Shown here piece by piece: positions 33,011-41,618 of a DNA stretch of 64,000 nt (positions within the stretch are counted from its first letter, which is position 1; each line of letters begins with the position of its first letter). The position numbers and the translations under genes were made by a program. The stretch is from assembly GCF_001605725.1 (NCBI RefSeq), contig NZ_CP011530.1, forward strand, positions 2,542,001 to 2,606,000, in the 5' to 3' direction. This stretch comes from Mycobacteroides immunogenum. GTDB taxonomy: Bacteria > Actinomycetota > Actinomycetes > Mycobacteriales > Mycobacteriaceae. The notes beneath the pieces are model-generated. The model ran no database searches, was not told the origin of the DNA, and saw only the letters and a program-made list of their open reading frames with translations.

Positions 33011-33030
33011 GTGTGCGATTTTCACACATG
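33008..33030. promoter_or_regulatory. Palindromic operator at the XRE-ImmA start
   Basis: CATGTGTG (33008-33015), 7-nt spacer CGATTTT, CACACATG (33023-33030): a perfect 8-bp inverted repeat overlapping the start codon. It is the expected size for an XRE dimer and probably serves autoregulation. Confidence 0.6.
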
Positions 33031-33157
33031 AAGGTCGGAGTGTCGATACCGGGCCCTCTACCTGCGGAATTACGCGGCTGTAGTTCCCAGCCCAACGACA
33101 CCACTGCCGCAGAACCATGGGAGATGGTCACGGTCTCCGGAGCCGGCGAGATCGGAC

Positions 33158-34747
33158 TCACGCAGCGGTCCAGTCCGCCTTGGGACCGTACTTGAGTAGG
33201 TCGTAGATGCACACCGCCTTCGTGAACTGTGAGGTCATTTTGCCGTCCTCGTCGGTGTATTCATTCTCACATTCGATTAGGAAGTTCTTGAGCACCCGAG
33301 GCTCTATTGCGGTGTGCGCGAACGCCCCGAAGTGTGCCAGCACCTCATCGGTCGTGCAGTACTGGATCATCCCCTTGAGCGACTTATGTGTCTGCGCAAG
33401 AGTTTTCGCCTTGCGCATAATGCTGGTGCTGGGCCGCAGGTTGCTGGTGTCCTGAATGCGTTTCAGCAACTTTGGTGAGATGTCCTGGTCGTCCTTGATG
33501 TGCCCGCTGGTGTCGAGATACCCCGCCGCCCTCAGATACTTGTACATCGGGAAATTGCCGGCACGACTCATCATCTCGGGCAGCGTCATCTTCACCACGA
33601 AGTCAGAATCGAATTCCGCTGTCTCGTGCAGCACGTCGTGGCAGAGATCCTGGCGGGCGACCATCTTGTATCCACGCTTCTGAACCGCGGCAATAACTCC
33701 CACTCCGACGACGAACTCTGCATCGTCGTCAACAACTGCGTCGAGGTCGGTCACGTGCAGGAGCCTGTCCTGAGCCTCACTGTCGAGTACGAGCTTGTAC
33801 AGTTTCTCCTTGATCTGGCGCAGGGTCCGCCTCGGAATCTTCTGATCGAGAGCGGCTAGGACATCGAAGATCGCCTGGAAGTCGGGCACGGTGATCGCGC
33901 GAACGGGCACGTTGTGGGCATTGGCACCAATAACCGTCGGCACCATCGAATGCTGGCTACCTTCCTGCCAGTTCACGAACAGCAACCGATCCTGCAACCG
34001 CGACATGTGCTCGTCGGTGAGACAACTGGCAAGACTTCCAAGGATCGACTGGACGTTGCTGTCGGTCATGCTGTAGCCGATGAAGATCACCGGATGCTCG
34101 GCGAAGAACGTCAGGAGCTTCGCCGCGAGGTAGGCGTTGCGGTCGCGAAACACTGCGTAGTCGGACTCTGTGATGACTAAACTGTTCGGGTCGTCCAGAC
34201 TGCCGTGGATCTTGTAAATCTCGGCGATTCCAGTCGGATCGGAGAAGACAAGCTCATCCTGCCCGACGAACACACGATAGTCGGGGAAGACCGTCTCAAG
34301 GAACGGGTCGTAGTTCGTCGTGATGATCGCGTCGACCTTGGCGTTACGCAGTGCATCGACCTCTGACCTCAGCGCTCTGGGAATCGAACTCTTTAAACCT
34401 ATGTCCTTCAGAACCTCGGCGACATAGATCTTGAGCGCGCTGTCGGGTCGAATCAGCTTGTCGGAGTGCTTATTCCGCAGCGGCTTCTCCTTGGCAGTCC
34501 ACAGCCTGTCCTTGAGCGGCTCCACGAGTAGCTCGGCAATCTTCGGCAGGTCTTCGCTGGCGGTCGACCTGTAGTAACTGAACTCACGGTCGGTCATGCC
34601 TGCCAGCATTTCCAGCAGTGACTGCCAGTCCGGCATGTTGAGATATCGCCGCGAAACCCCCGACCCAGCGAACAGGATCGGCGCAGCGGCGAAGCGCGCG
34701 AGATGCGCAGCAAGGTCGCTGCGGAACTTGTCATCGAACCCTGCCAC
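33158..34747 (-). CDS. SIR2-domain protein, probable anti-phage NADase effector
   Basis: 529 residues from a GTG at 34747 with GGAAGG 6 nt upstream. The N-terminal 300 residues are a SIR2/Rossmann fold: ILFAGSGVSRR (about 23-33, NAD loop), ITTNYDPFLE (141-150, with the Asn of the catalytic pair), YKIHGSLDDP (His180) and FIGYSMTDSN (221-230). The C-terminal 230 residues are unassigned and may be a sensor. Bacterial SIR2 proteins of this shape deplete NAD during phage infection (ThsA-, DSR- and SIR2-type systems). No partner such as HerA or TIR is adjacent, so it may act alone or with the XRE-ImmA/PIN genes downstream. Confidence 0.82.
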   Translation of the reverse strand: MAGFDDKFRSDLAAHLARFAAAPILFAGSGVSRRYLNMPDWQSLLEMLAGMTDREFSYYRSTASEDLPKIAELLVEPLKDRLWTAKEKPLRNKHSDKLIRPDSALKIYVAEVLKDIGLKSSIPRALRSEVDALRNAKVDAIITTNYDPFLETVFPDYRVFVGQDELVFSDPTGIAEIYKIHGSLDDPNSLVITESDYAVFRDRNAYLAAKLLTFFAEHPVIFIGYSMTDSNVQSILGSLASCLTDEHMSRLQDRLLFVNWQEGSQHSMVPTVIGANAHNVPVRAITVPDFQAIFDVLAALDQKIPRRTLRQIKEKLYKLVLDSEAQDRLLHVTDLDAVVDDDAEFVVGVGVIAAVQKRGYKMVARQDLCHDVLHETAEFDSDFVVKMTLPEMMSRAGNFPMYKYLRAAGYLDTSGHIKDDQDISPKLLKRIQDTSNLRPSTSIMRKAKTLAQTHKSLKGMIQYCTTDEVLAHFGAFAHTAIEPRVLKNFLIECENEYTDEDGKMTSQFTKAVCIYDLLKYGPKADWTAA

Positions 34748-34892
34748 TGATCACCTTCCGATTGACGGCAACGTCAACCGGCAGAGTATCGCGGCCGTTG
34801 CTGTTAACTGGGCTAAATAGGTGTAAGCGATCAGAGTCCGCATGGCTCCGCCCCCGGTCTTGACGGCAGGGGGCGACTCGACCCAAGCGGAA

Positions 34893-35105
34893 TTAGGCGC
34901 TGGTTGCCATGTGATGCTGTGCAAGATGGCTGCGCGCGTGCTTCTCGACGAACAGCGGAACGAAATCTCGAATCGGACTCGCATCAAACCGAGCGTGAGC
35001 CTTACGGACCGCAGCATCAACATCCGCCAACGTGACCCCGGGAAACTCCTGGATCAGTCTGCGCTCAACCTCGGCCAACACCGTCTGCTCGGCAATCTCG
35101 ATCAT
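34893..35105 (-). CDS. Small helical protein, three-helix-bundle type
   Basis: 70 residues from the ATG at 35105 (MIEIAEQTVLAEVERRLIQE). A predicted helical protein: a Glu-rich first helix, PGVTLADVDAAVRKAHARFD, then IRDFVPLFVEKHARSHL. This pattern occurs in small actinobacterial proteins labelled three-helix bundle dimerisation domain. Divergent from the next gene, with 122 nt between starts. Function unknown. Confidence 0.6.
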   Translation of the reverse strand: MIEIAEQTVLAEVERRLIQEFPGVTLADVDAAVRKAHARFDASPIRDFVPLFVEKHARSHLAQHHMATSA

Positions 35106-35227
35106 CGGCCACCAGGATCCATGTCCAGTCCGATCGCCGTCAACCAACAGAACTATGAACCTCAGACGGCCGGCGAAGGTAGTCCGCTGGCACACCAGGT
35201 CACCGCAGAAGTGACACGATAATCCTC

Positions 35228-35590
35228 ATGACCGATCCGAATGTCGCTCAGGCCGCGCTGCTGATCACCGCCATCAACGAGCAGCTTCGCGACATGACAC
35301 GGAGGCTGGCGGTCGCCGAGCGTGAAGGGGCCTGCGGGCACCACCCGGCACGGGCACAAGAGATGCGCTCGGTCACCGCCGAGCTTCGCCGCGACATCGA
35401 CCGGGCCCAGTTCCTCATCACGCGGCTACGCCACCGCTTCCCCGAAGTCGACGTCTACGCGCCGACTACGGCGGCGGACGGGACGGAAGGTGAGGTGCCG
35501 ATCACCGAAGCCGCTCGCAGTGACAATGCCCGGAATCGGGCACCAAACAGCTCGACGAGCAGCGACGTGCGCCGAGTCATCGCAGGCTGA
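35228..35590 (+). CDS. Hypothetical protein
   Basis: 120 residues. Residues 1-75 are predicted helical and charged (ALLITAINEQLRDMTRRLAVAE ... EMRSVTAELRRDIDRAQFLI), with a coiled-coil tendency; the remainder is Ser/Thr/Asn-rich and likely disordered. ATG preceded by weak CCTC/ATAATCCTC context, no strong ribosome site. No family recognised. Confidence 0.55.
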   Translation: MTDPNVAQAALLITAINEQLRDMTRRLAVAEREGACGHHPARAQEMRSVTAELRRDIDRAQFLITRLRHRFPEVDVYAPTTAADGTEGEVPITEAARSDNARNRAPNSSTSSDVRRVIAG

Positions 35591-35983
35591 ACCGCAGCAC
35601 TTACTGCCCTCAATAGTGCGGCCGGCAGGTCGTCTCCCAGGGATATACCGCCCTCAGATTCGCGGCGAGAACAGCTGACGCCCAGCGTCACAGATCGACG
35701 TCGGTTTCCACTCTCCCCGACGACTCCTGATGTCGCCGCCGGACCGAGACCATCGATAAAGCACTACATCGACGACAACAACAACCGTCCCCTCGTCTTC
35801 TCTGGTCGCAGGCGACGGTGCGGGTCGTGACGGGTGATGTCAAGGCTCGAACCGTGGTTCGCCCGCACGCGGCGCTGGCGTTGACATCACCCGTCACAAC
35901 TCAGCTTGGAGTTCTTGCATCCAGGAGAAGAACAGTGCCATATAGGCGCTTCGTCATGCTCGGCGGGATCGACTACTCGTGGT
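35591..35983. other. Non-coding stretch downstream of the replication operon
   Basis: About 390 nt without a convincing gene. Its main content is the long inverted repeat at 35827-35897. Placement beside the replication initiator makes it the best candidate for the element's origin or double-strand replication start. Confidence 0.5.
35827..35897. repeat. 17-bp perfect inverted repeat with inner palindrome (candidate replication origin)
   Basis: GTGACGGGTGATGTCAA (35827-35843) is exactly complementary to TTGACATCACCCGTCAC (35881-35897). Within the 37-nt loop lies CGAACCGTGGTTCG (35848-35861), itself a 6-bp perfect inverted repeat. Such nested hairpins near a rolling-circle-type initiator resemble origins; a terminator is less likely because no T-run follows either arm. 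Confidence 0.7.
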
Positions 35984-36148
35984 TTACCGCAGCAACATCG
36001 CGATGTCAGCCAGCACGGTGGGGTTGGTGACGGCAACCGATACCTGTTGGCGTTCGCACGATTCCGTGAGCCATTCGGTGAACTCTTCACGGCTGTACGA
36101 TCTTTCGTCTCGGACATTCTTGGCGGTGTGGGGTTGTGGGCTAACCAT
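35984..36148 (-). CDS. 54-residue protein translationally coupled to the replication initiator
   Basis: ATG at 36148 overlaps the rep stop by 8 nt, with GAGG 6 nt upstream, so it is almost certainly translated. MVSPQPHTAKNVRDERSY, then SREEFTEWLTESCERQQVSV and VTNPTVLADIAMLL. One or two helices, no clear HTH. Small accessory or excision factors commonly sit at this spot in AICEs, but I see no diagnostic motif. Confidence 0.6.
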   Translation of the reverse strand: MVSPQPHTAKNVRDERSYSREEFTEWLTESCERQQVSVAVTNPTVLADIAMLLR

Positions 36149-37652
36149 CGAGCACCTCGACAGGAGCGCCACGGCGGGGCTGTCTTGCCTCGCGCGCGGT
36201 ATGACGCTGCTGGATGCGGCGTAGTGAGGCGCTGATGATCAGTGTGCGTTCGCCGAGGCTCGCGTGCCCCGCGCGGTCGAATTCCCACGCGACCAGATCG
36301 TCATCGTCAACAGCGCCGCTGGAACCCCTATACGGTCTCTGATCAGGGTGTTGTGCAGTGCTCTTCGATTGTTGTTTGCGGGTCCAGGTGGCGCGCCGTT
36401 GCCGTAGGGCGGTCATGGTGGTGGAGTAGCGGCGGGACTTGGAGGTGATGTGACCGCGGAACCCGAGAGTGTGCAGCCACCGTCTGATCCCGCTGAGTCC
36501 TTTGTCGGCGAGCGCGCTGATGGTGGTCAGGATGGCACGCACATGCTCGGACACGTCCAGGTCGCCGATCGCTTCGGTGGAGAGGCGTCGTGCGCTGATT
36601 CCGAGGTCGGCCAGGGACTTGGTGACGTACTTGGCGAGATAGCGCGCCACCCGCCTCCCTGACAGTGACCCGGCGATACCTGAATTCTGCTCAGCCGAAC
36701 CCGTTTTCTCGGGAGCCGAGGATGCGGTGAGGGGTTGGGTGTCGATCTGCGTACCGAACCTGATCCTCCGCACGGCGCTGTCGGTGGTGGGATCGGTCAG
36801 GGCGAGCGTCACGGTGCGGGCCGCGTGCTCGATGATGGCGGCAAGTTTGGTTGCACTGGTGGGTGATTCCCAATCGGTCTGATCCGGGTCGTCACCGTTC
36901 TCGTGCGGATCGAGGCGGATCAGGGCGTGGATGTGCGGGATGGCGCGGACTTGCAGTTCAATGATTTTGATGAAGCTGACCCGCACCCCGTCCGGATCCA
37001 CACCTGTGGCTTTCAGTTCTTTGTGTAGGGCGCGTCGCAGGGTGATGGTGAAGCGGCGCCACAGTTCAGGTAGGTGCCAGGTGAACAGCACATGCCCGAC
37101 GTAGTCGTAGCACTCGCTACAGAGCGGCTGACCGACACGGCCTTCGCCATGATCATGGACGGTGCTGCACCACAACGGTTTTCCATGAGGGCAGCGGCGA
37201 TAGCCACCGATGCGGTGATGATCCCGACACACGCCGCGCTTGCCGTCGCCACCGCGTGTGGCCGCATGAACGGCCCCGTAGCTGGGGGCGGTAAGGGTGA
37301 GGAACACTTGCGGCCGGTCGGCCACCGTGATGGGCATGCCGTGATGCCCGCCCGCGGCGCCGGCATGGACGAGTTGCCAGGTGTCGCGAGCGTAGAGGTC
37401 CGAGCAGGAGGGGCAGATGTGGGCGCGGCGATTATTGCACCGCGTCCACACCACCCGATCCCGCCTGTATTCATCGGCACCGACGAGTTGGATGGGGTGG
37501 GCGCAGAATCCAACTGATTCGGCTCGCCGCCACCATGATTCGAACCCCATCGAAGATGCTCGGCGCACCATCTGCTCGACCACCTTCGCCGTGTCGACCG
37601 TGTCCGGCACCCCGGGCAGGGCGAGCTGGCCCAGGTAATCAACGCTGTTCAC
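36141..37652 (-). CDS. Replication initiator protein of the AICE (RepSA-like)
   Basis: 503 residues from a GTG at 37652, chosen for the GAGGG 5 nt upstream; it overlaps the translocase stop by 14 nt. Cys/His-rich N-terminal half (ICPSCSDLYARDTWQLV, CRDHHRIGGYRRCPHGKPLWC, PLCSECYDYVGHVLFTWH), then the rolling-circle-like HIHALIRLD (HUH-type motif, RAIPHIHALIRL) and a distal VARYLAKYVTKSL with the candidate Tyr nucleophiles. This is the layout of pSAM2/SLP1-type replication initiators, which let AICEs replicate after excision. Confidence 0.88.
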   Translation of the reverse strand: MNSVDYLGQLALPGVPDTVDTAKVVEQMVRRASSMGFESWWRRAESVGFCAHPIQLVGADEYRRDRVVWTRCNNRRAHICPSCSDLYARDTWQLVHAGAAGGHHGMPITVADRPQVFLTLTAPSYGAVHAATRGGDGKRGVCRDHHRIGGYRRCPHGKPLWCSTVHDHGEGRVGQPLCSECYDYVGHVLFTWHLPELWRRFTITLRRALHKELKATGVDPDGVRVSFIKIIELQVRAIPHIHALIRLDPHENGDDPDQTDWESPTSATKLAAIIEHAARTVTLALTDPTTDSAVRRIRFGTQIDTQPLTASSAPEKTGSAEQNSGIAGSLSGRRVARYLAKYVTKSLADLGISARRLSTEAIGDLDVSEHVRAILTTISALADKGLSGIRRWLHTLGFRGHITSKSRRYSTTMTALRQRRATWTRKQQSKSTAQHPDQRPYRGSSGAVDDDDLVAWEFDRAGHASLGERTLIISASLRRIQQRHTAREARQPRRGAPVEVLDG

Positions 37653-39093
37653 TGTTGCCCTCACCCGAAGTGTGGCCGGCATCGGTGGCGCGTGGCCGGC
37701 GGGTGCTGCTTGCTCGGCTGGTGGGGCGGCGGAAGCGGCGCGCGAGGGTGGTGATGTCGTGGTCGGTGACGTGGAAGGCCCGCACCCGCTGCGGCTGAGC
37801 GGTGCCGTCGATCAGCATGTACCCGACACCCGGGGCGGTGTCGGGGATCCGGTCGCATTCCGCCCCGGCGTCACGGGCTCCTTGCCCGAGGACCATGGTG
37901 GTTTGGGTGGCTTCGGTCAGCCGCAACCCGATCCGCACGGTGAACAGCTGCCGCACCGGCAGGGTGTCTTTGGCCGGGTCTTGCACCGCGGCCACCACAC
38001 TGATCCCCACTGCGCGGCCTTGGGAGAGCAGCAGGCCGAGGAGTTGTTCAATTTCGGTGCGGACCTTGCGGTCGGTCACATACGCAGTCAACGCGGCGAT
38101 CTCATCGATCACCACTACAAACAACGGCTCAGCCGATGTCGGGGTGTGTAGCCGGGTGTGGCCACGCAGCCGGTTGGCCCGTGCGTGCATCACCGTCACG
38201 AGTTGGCGGAGGAGTTCCAGGGTGGTGTCGGTGGCGTCGTGGGTGAACACCGTGAACATCGGTGCCCCGGCGCCCAGTTCCATGCCGCCTTTGGGATCGA
38301 TGACACACAACCGCACCAGCCCGGTTTTCACCGCTGGGGCGATCCCGGCAATCAGCGACCACAACACCGAGCCTTTCCCGGCGCCGGTGGCTCCCGCGAT
38401 CAGCACATGATGGCCGAGCAGCGGTAGCTGCCAGCTGTGGCGGGTTTCGGTGATCCCCACCGGCACGGCCCCCAGATCCACCGGGGTCACCGCGGTGGGT
38501 ATCGGCAGACCAATGGGTTCGGCGAGCACATCCCCGCGCATCAACGTGATCTTCAGTTCGCCGGGGGCGGTCGCGCGGATGGTGATCCGGTCGGCGCGCC
38601 ACGCGGCGGCCAACGCATCGGATTGCTTGTGCCAGTCGGCCGTCGATTGGCCGGTGACGATCCGCACCGCCAACACATCGGTGGTTCTGCCGATGCGCAC
38701 GTAGCGCAGTGTGGGTGTGAGGGTGCGTTCGCCGAGGCGGGCGGCCAGGCCGTGCAGGGTGCATGTCGATTCCCAGCTGCGGGTGTAGCGCGACCAGGTC
38801 AGCCACCGTCGGCGTACCGGTTCGGTCACCCAGCCGCGAAACGAGCCTCGATCGAGCCACGCCCAGCCTGCATACGCGACGCTCGGTGCGAGCGCGCAGA
38901 CTAGGCCCGCACGCGGGCCATGGGTGATGCCGAGTGCGAGGCTGGCGATGATGGGGAGGCTGATGGCCGGGAACAGCGCCGCCCACCACAGCAGATATCC
39001 GGCCGCGGTGAACAGAGACATGACCAGATCCCCGAACCAGTCATCATCATTATTCTGCTCAGTGTTGTTGGTGTTCCTATTGTTTAATGCCAT
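37639..39093 (-). CDS. FtsK/SpoIIIE-type DNA translocase (TraB-like transfer protein)
   Basis: 484 residues. Membrane helices within about 24-80 (LVMSLFTAAGYLLWWAALFP; LALGITHGPRAGLVCALAPS). Motor domain with Walker A GATGAGKGS (234-242), CVIDPKGGMELG, and Walker B FVVVIDEIAAL (325-335). AICEs transfer double-stranded DNA through a single FtsK-like protein, and this is the only transfer gene seen. It lies in one minus-strand operon: regulator, translocase, rep, 54-residue protein. Confidence 0.9.
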   Translation of the reverse strand: MALNNRNTNNTEQNNDDDWFGDLVMSLFTAAGYLLWWAALFPAISLPIIASLALGITHGPRAGLVCALAPSVAYAGWAWLDRGSFRGWVTEPVRRRWLTWSRYTRSWESTCTLHGLAARLGERTLTPTLRYVRIGRTTDVLAVRIVTGQSTADWHKQSDALAAAWRADRITIRATAPGELKITLMRGDVLAEPIGLPIPTAVTPVDLGAVPVGITETRHSWQLPLLGHHVLIAGATGAGKGSVLWSLIAGIAPAVKTGLVRLCVIDPKGGMELGAGAPMFTVFTHDATDTTLELLRQLVTVMHARANRLRGHTRLHTPTSAEPLFVVVIDEIAALTAYVTDRKVRTEIEQLLGLLLSQGRAVGISVVAAVQDPAKDTLPVRQLFTVRIGLRLTEATQTTMVLGQGARDAGAECDRIPDTAPGVGYMLIDGTAQPQRVRAFHVTDHDITTLARRFRRPTSRASSTRRPRATDAGHTSGEGNSEQR

Positions 39094-39187
39094 GTCAGGT
39101 GCCCTTCGTGAGCGAAATGGTCGGCAGGAGTTCCCCGGGGGTGGGGCGCGACGATCTGCTCAACGCGCGCCCCAACCCGCTCAGCGG

Positions 39188-39532
39188 TTATTTCTGCGGA
39201 CGGGCCTGCTCACTCGACCCAGCACCGTTCGGGGTGGTGGGGCTGATCGCGTCGGCTCGGAACGCCACACCACTGCGATCGCCTTGTGCCCATGGGATGG
39301 CCACCAACCCCGACACTGAGACTGGTTGCGTGACTGTCACTTTCGGGTCACCTGCGACGGTGACGTTGAGGACTTCACCGCCGGTGTCATCCAACGCCAG
39401 CACCTGGGTGGCAAACAGCGGCACCCCGGTGGCGGTGTCGACTTTCGGGCTGCCGGTCTCGAAGTTCAGCCTTGGCTCAGCCGCACGGGTGACGATGAAC
39501 CGGGTTCCTGACGTATCGATTCTCAAACGCAT
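39188..39532 (-). CDS. SCO3933-family regulatory protein
   Basis: 114 residues from ATG 39532 (MRLRIDTSGTRFIVTRAAEP). The pattern R-DTSGTRF ... KVDTATGVPLFATQVLALDD ... PVSVSGLVAIPWAQGDRSGV AFRADAI is that of small proteins found beside FtsK and rep genes in actinomycete integrative elements (SCO3933 family). Biochemical role unknown. First gene of the transfer/replication operon. Confidence 0.75.
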   Translation of the reverse strand: MRLRIDTSGTRFIVTRAAEPRLNFETGSPKVDTATGVPLFATQVLALDDTGGEVLNVTVAGDPKVTVTQPVSVSGLVAIPWAQGDRSGVAFRADAISPTTPNGAGSSEQARPQK

Positions 39533-39772
39533 TGTCCTACTGGTCCTTTCATGATCTGCTTGCACCCGTTTCGAATGCTGGGCACAGTTCACGTGGACAC
39601 CGGGGACGTAGCGAGGGACATTTACAGGCATTGCCGACACGGCCTCGGACGTTTCAGACACGACCGAGACACACCAGCGGACGTCGCACGGGCATTACCG
39701 TCACGGAGTGGCGACGGACCCATGGCAAACTAGGAACCACGCGTAGAGGATGGACAGAATCGACACGGGAAG

Positions 39773-40588
39773 ATGTGCGCTGACACGATGGACGATCACG
39801 ACGATGCTGAGGCCGTGACGATCCCCAACGAGCGCCTCGCACAGCGGCTACGGGCCAAGGGCCTATCCCACGCACGGTTCGCCACTGCCGTGGGTGTGGA
39901 TATCAAGACAGTGCGACGCTGGCTGGCCGACAGTGACTACAAGGTCCGAGAACACAACGCCCACCGGGCCGCCGATGTGCTCGACTGCACCCCGTACGAC
40001 CTGTGGCCCAACCAATACCCGCCCTCCACTGCGCACCCACTGGCGACAACGTCATCGGGTGGGCCGTTCACCGCGACGCTGTATGCCAGCCGCACCCAGC
40101 TACCGATCACCGCATGGCAGCAGCATTTCGCCGACGCCACCACCAGCATCGACATCCTCGTCCTGGCCGCCACGTTCCTCTTCGACACCCTCGACGGATT
40201 CCTCGACACCCTCCTCGGCGCCGCCGCCCGCGGCGTTGCAGTGCGATTTCTCGTTGGTAACCCCGACACCGCCACCACGATCCTGCGCGGTCAAGACGAG
40301 GGGATCGGTGAAGCCGTCATCGCCCGATGCCGCACCTCCGTCGAACTGCTCACCCCCCACGCCGGCACCCCAGGACTGAACATCCGCACCCACGACACCA
40401 CGCTCTACACGTCGATCTTCCGCGTCGACGATGCGATGATCGTCAACTTCCACATCTACGGCTCACCCGGACGCAACAACCCCGTCCTCGTGCTATCGCG
40501 CCACCACGAACCCCGCCTCTGGGCCACCCTCGAACAGGCCTTCACCCAGGTATGGGACAACGCCACACCCCTGACCGCGAAAGGCTGA
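39773..40588 (+). CDS. HTH plus phospholipase-D-like domain protein
   Basis: 271 residues; an ATG at 39788 is an alternative start. Residues about 15-70 form an HTH (LAQRLRAKGLSHARFATAVGVDIKTVRRWLAD). Residues 105-265 resemble a PLD/HKD-superfamily fold (WQQHFADATTSIDILVLAATFLFD, RGVAVRFLVGNPDT, VDDAMIVNFHIYGSPGRNN), but no complete HxKxxxxD is present, so catalysis is doubtful. Divergent from the transfer operon across about 240 nt. In AICEs the gene next to the pif homologue is often a transcriptional activator; that is the likely role. Confidence 0.75.
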   Translation: MCADTMDDHDDAEAVTIPNERLAQRLRAKGLSHARFATAVGVDIKTVRRWLADSDYKVREHNAHRAADVLDCTPYDLWPNQYPPSTAHPLATTSSGGPFTATLYASRTQLPITAWQQHFADATTSIDILVLAATFLFDTLDGFLDTLLGAAARGVAVRFLVGNPDTATTILRGQDEGIGEAVIARCRTSVELLTPHAGTPGLNIRTHDTTLYTSIFRVDDAMIVNFHIYGSPGRNNPVLVLSRHHEPRLWATLEQAFTQVWDNATPLTAKG

Positions 40589-40596
40589 ACCCATCG

Positions 40597-41064
40597 ATGC
40601 GCACCGACTACTACAACGACCCCAACGCCCCGCAGCCCAACAGTGTCGTCCCCTCGGCTTCGGCCATCGTCACTGACGAACAGGGACGCATCCTGCTCAT
40701 CAAACGCCGCGACAACACCCTGTGGGCGCTACCCGGCGGTGGACACGACATCGGCGAAACCATCGCCGATACCGCGGTACGCGAGGTCAAAGAAGAAACC
40801 GGGCTTGACGTCGAAGTCACCGGACTGGTCGGTGTCTACACCAACCCGCAGCACGTGGTCGCGTTCTCCGATGGTGAAGTCCGCCAACAGTTCTCGCTGT
40901 CCTTCACCACCAAGGTGCTCGGCGGAACCCTGGCGATCGACGATGAAAGCACCGAAATCGCCTGGACCCATCCCGACGACATGACCGGCCTGGACATGCA
41001 CCCATCGATGCGGCTGCGCATCGACCACTACCTGCAACACCGCGACGCTCCCTACCTCGGCTGA
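40597..41064 (+). CDS. Nudix protein, Pif-like (AICE transfer immunity)
   Basis: 155 residues from ATG 40597, 8 nt after the HTH-PLD gene. Nudix box ALPGGGHDIGETIADTAVRE then VKEETGLDVEV: G5xE-7x-REVKEETG is intact. pSAM2 Pif, a Nudix protein, blocks entry of a second copy of the element; position beside the regulator and near rep supports the same role here. Substrate not known. Confidence 0.82.
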   Translation: MRTDYYNDPNAPQPNSVVPSASAIVTDEQGRILLIKRRDNTLWALPGGGHDIGETIADTAVREVKEETGLDVEVTGLVGVYTNPQHVVAFSDGEVRQQFSLSFTTKVLGGTLAIDDESTEIAWTHPDDMTGLDMHPSMRLRIDHYLQHRDAPYLG

Positions 41065-41084
41065 TCCGCGAGCAGTAAGGGCGG

Positions 41085-41618
41085 CTACTTCCAGGCGCGT
41101 ACCCGTCCTACTGTCGCCAGCAACTCGTCGCGACCTGCGTCGACCGCCCGGTGCACCGGATCCTCGGGCCCGTAGCGCGCTAACACGTCGCTCAGGCGAT
41201 CCTGCGGAGGTATCGGTAACCCGTCAGGTCCGGTCGTGAGATCGCAAAAGGTCAACGCATCCAGAACATCGCTGGGTGGATCGCCGAACGCCGATAAACC
41301 CGACACGCCTCGCTCAGCAGCCTCCGCGAGCGCACCGGTGTGAAACGCCACCAACGACGCGACCAATTCCCCAAAACCCGCCCACCGGGCAAACTTCGCG
41401 CCGTCGAGAGGATGAAACTCGGTTTGGCGCACCGACGGTGCGTAGCCGATATCGTGCAGCCACGCCGCCGCCACCAAGCAGTCCGCTGTGTCCGCATCGA
41501 AACGTCGACTCAACCGCTCGGCAGCCGCCGCGACACCCCGCACATGCGCCAACCGCGGCAACCCAGCCAGCCGTGCCTCCGCCTCTCGCCGTGCACGCTG
41601 CGTCAGAACCCCGCTCAC
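41085..41618 (-). CDS. HD-domain protein
   Basis: 177 residues from a GTG at 41618 (VSGVLTQRARREAEARLAGL); an ATG at 41660 is possible. HD-type metal phosphohydrolase motif: LVAAAWLHDIGYAPSV (His-Asp pair) with an upstream His in RLAHVRGVAAAAE and later VAFHTGALAEA. HD proteins of about this length accompany many actinomycete mobile elements. Substrate unknown. Convergent with the Nudix gene. Confidence 0.78.
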   Translation of the reverse strand: MSGVLTQRARREAEARLAGLPRLAHVRGVAAAAERLSRRFDADTADCLVAAAWLHDIGYAPSVRQTEFHPLDGAKFARWAGFGELVASLVAFHTGALAEAAERGVSGLSAFGDPPSDVLDALTFCDLTTGPDGLPIPPQDRLSDVLARYGPEDPVHRAVDAGRDELLATVGRVRAWK

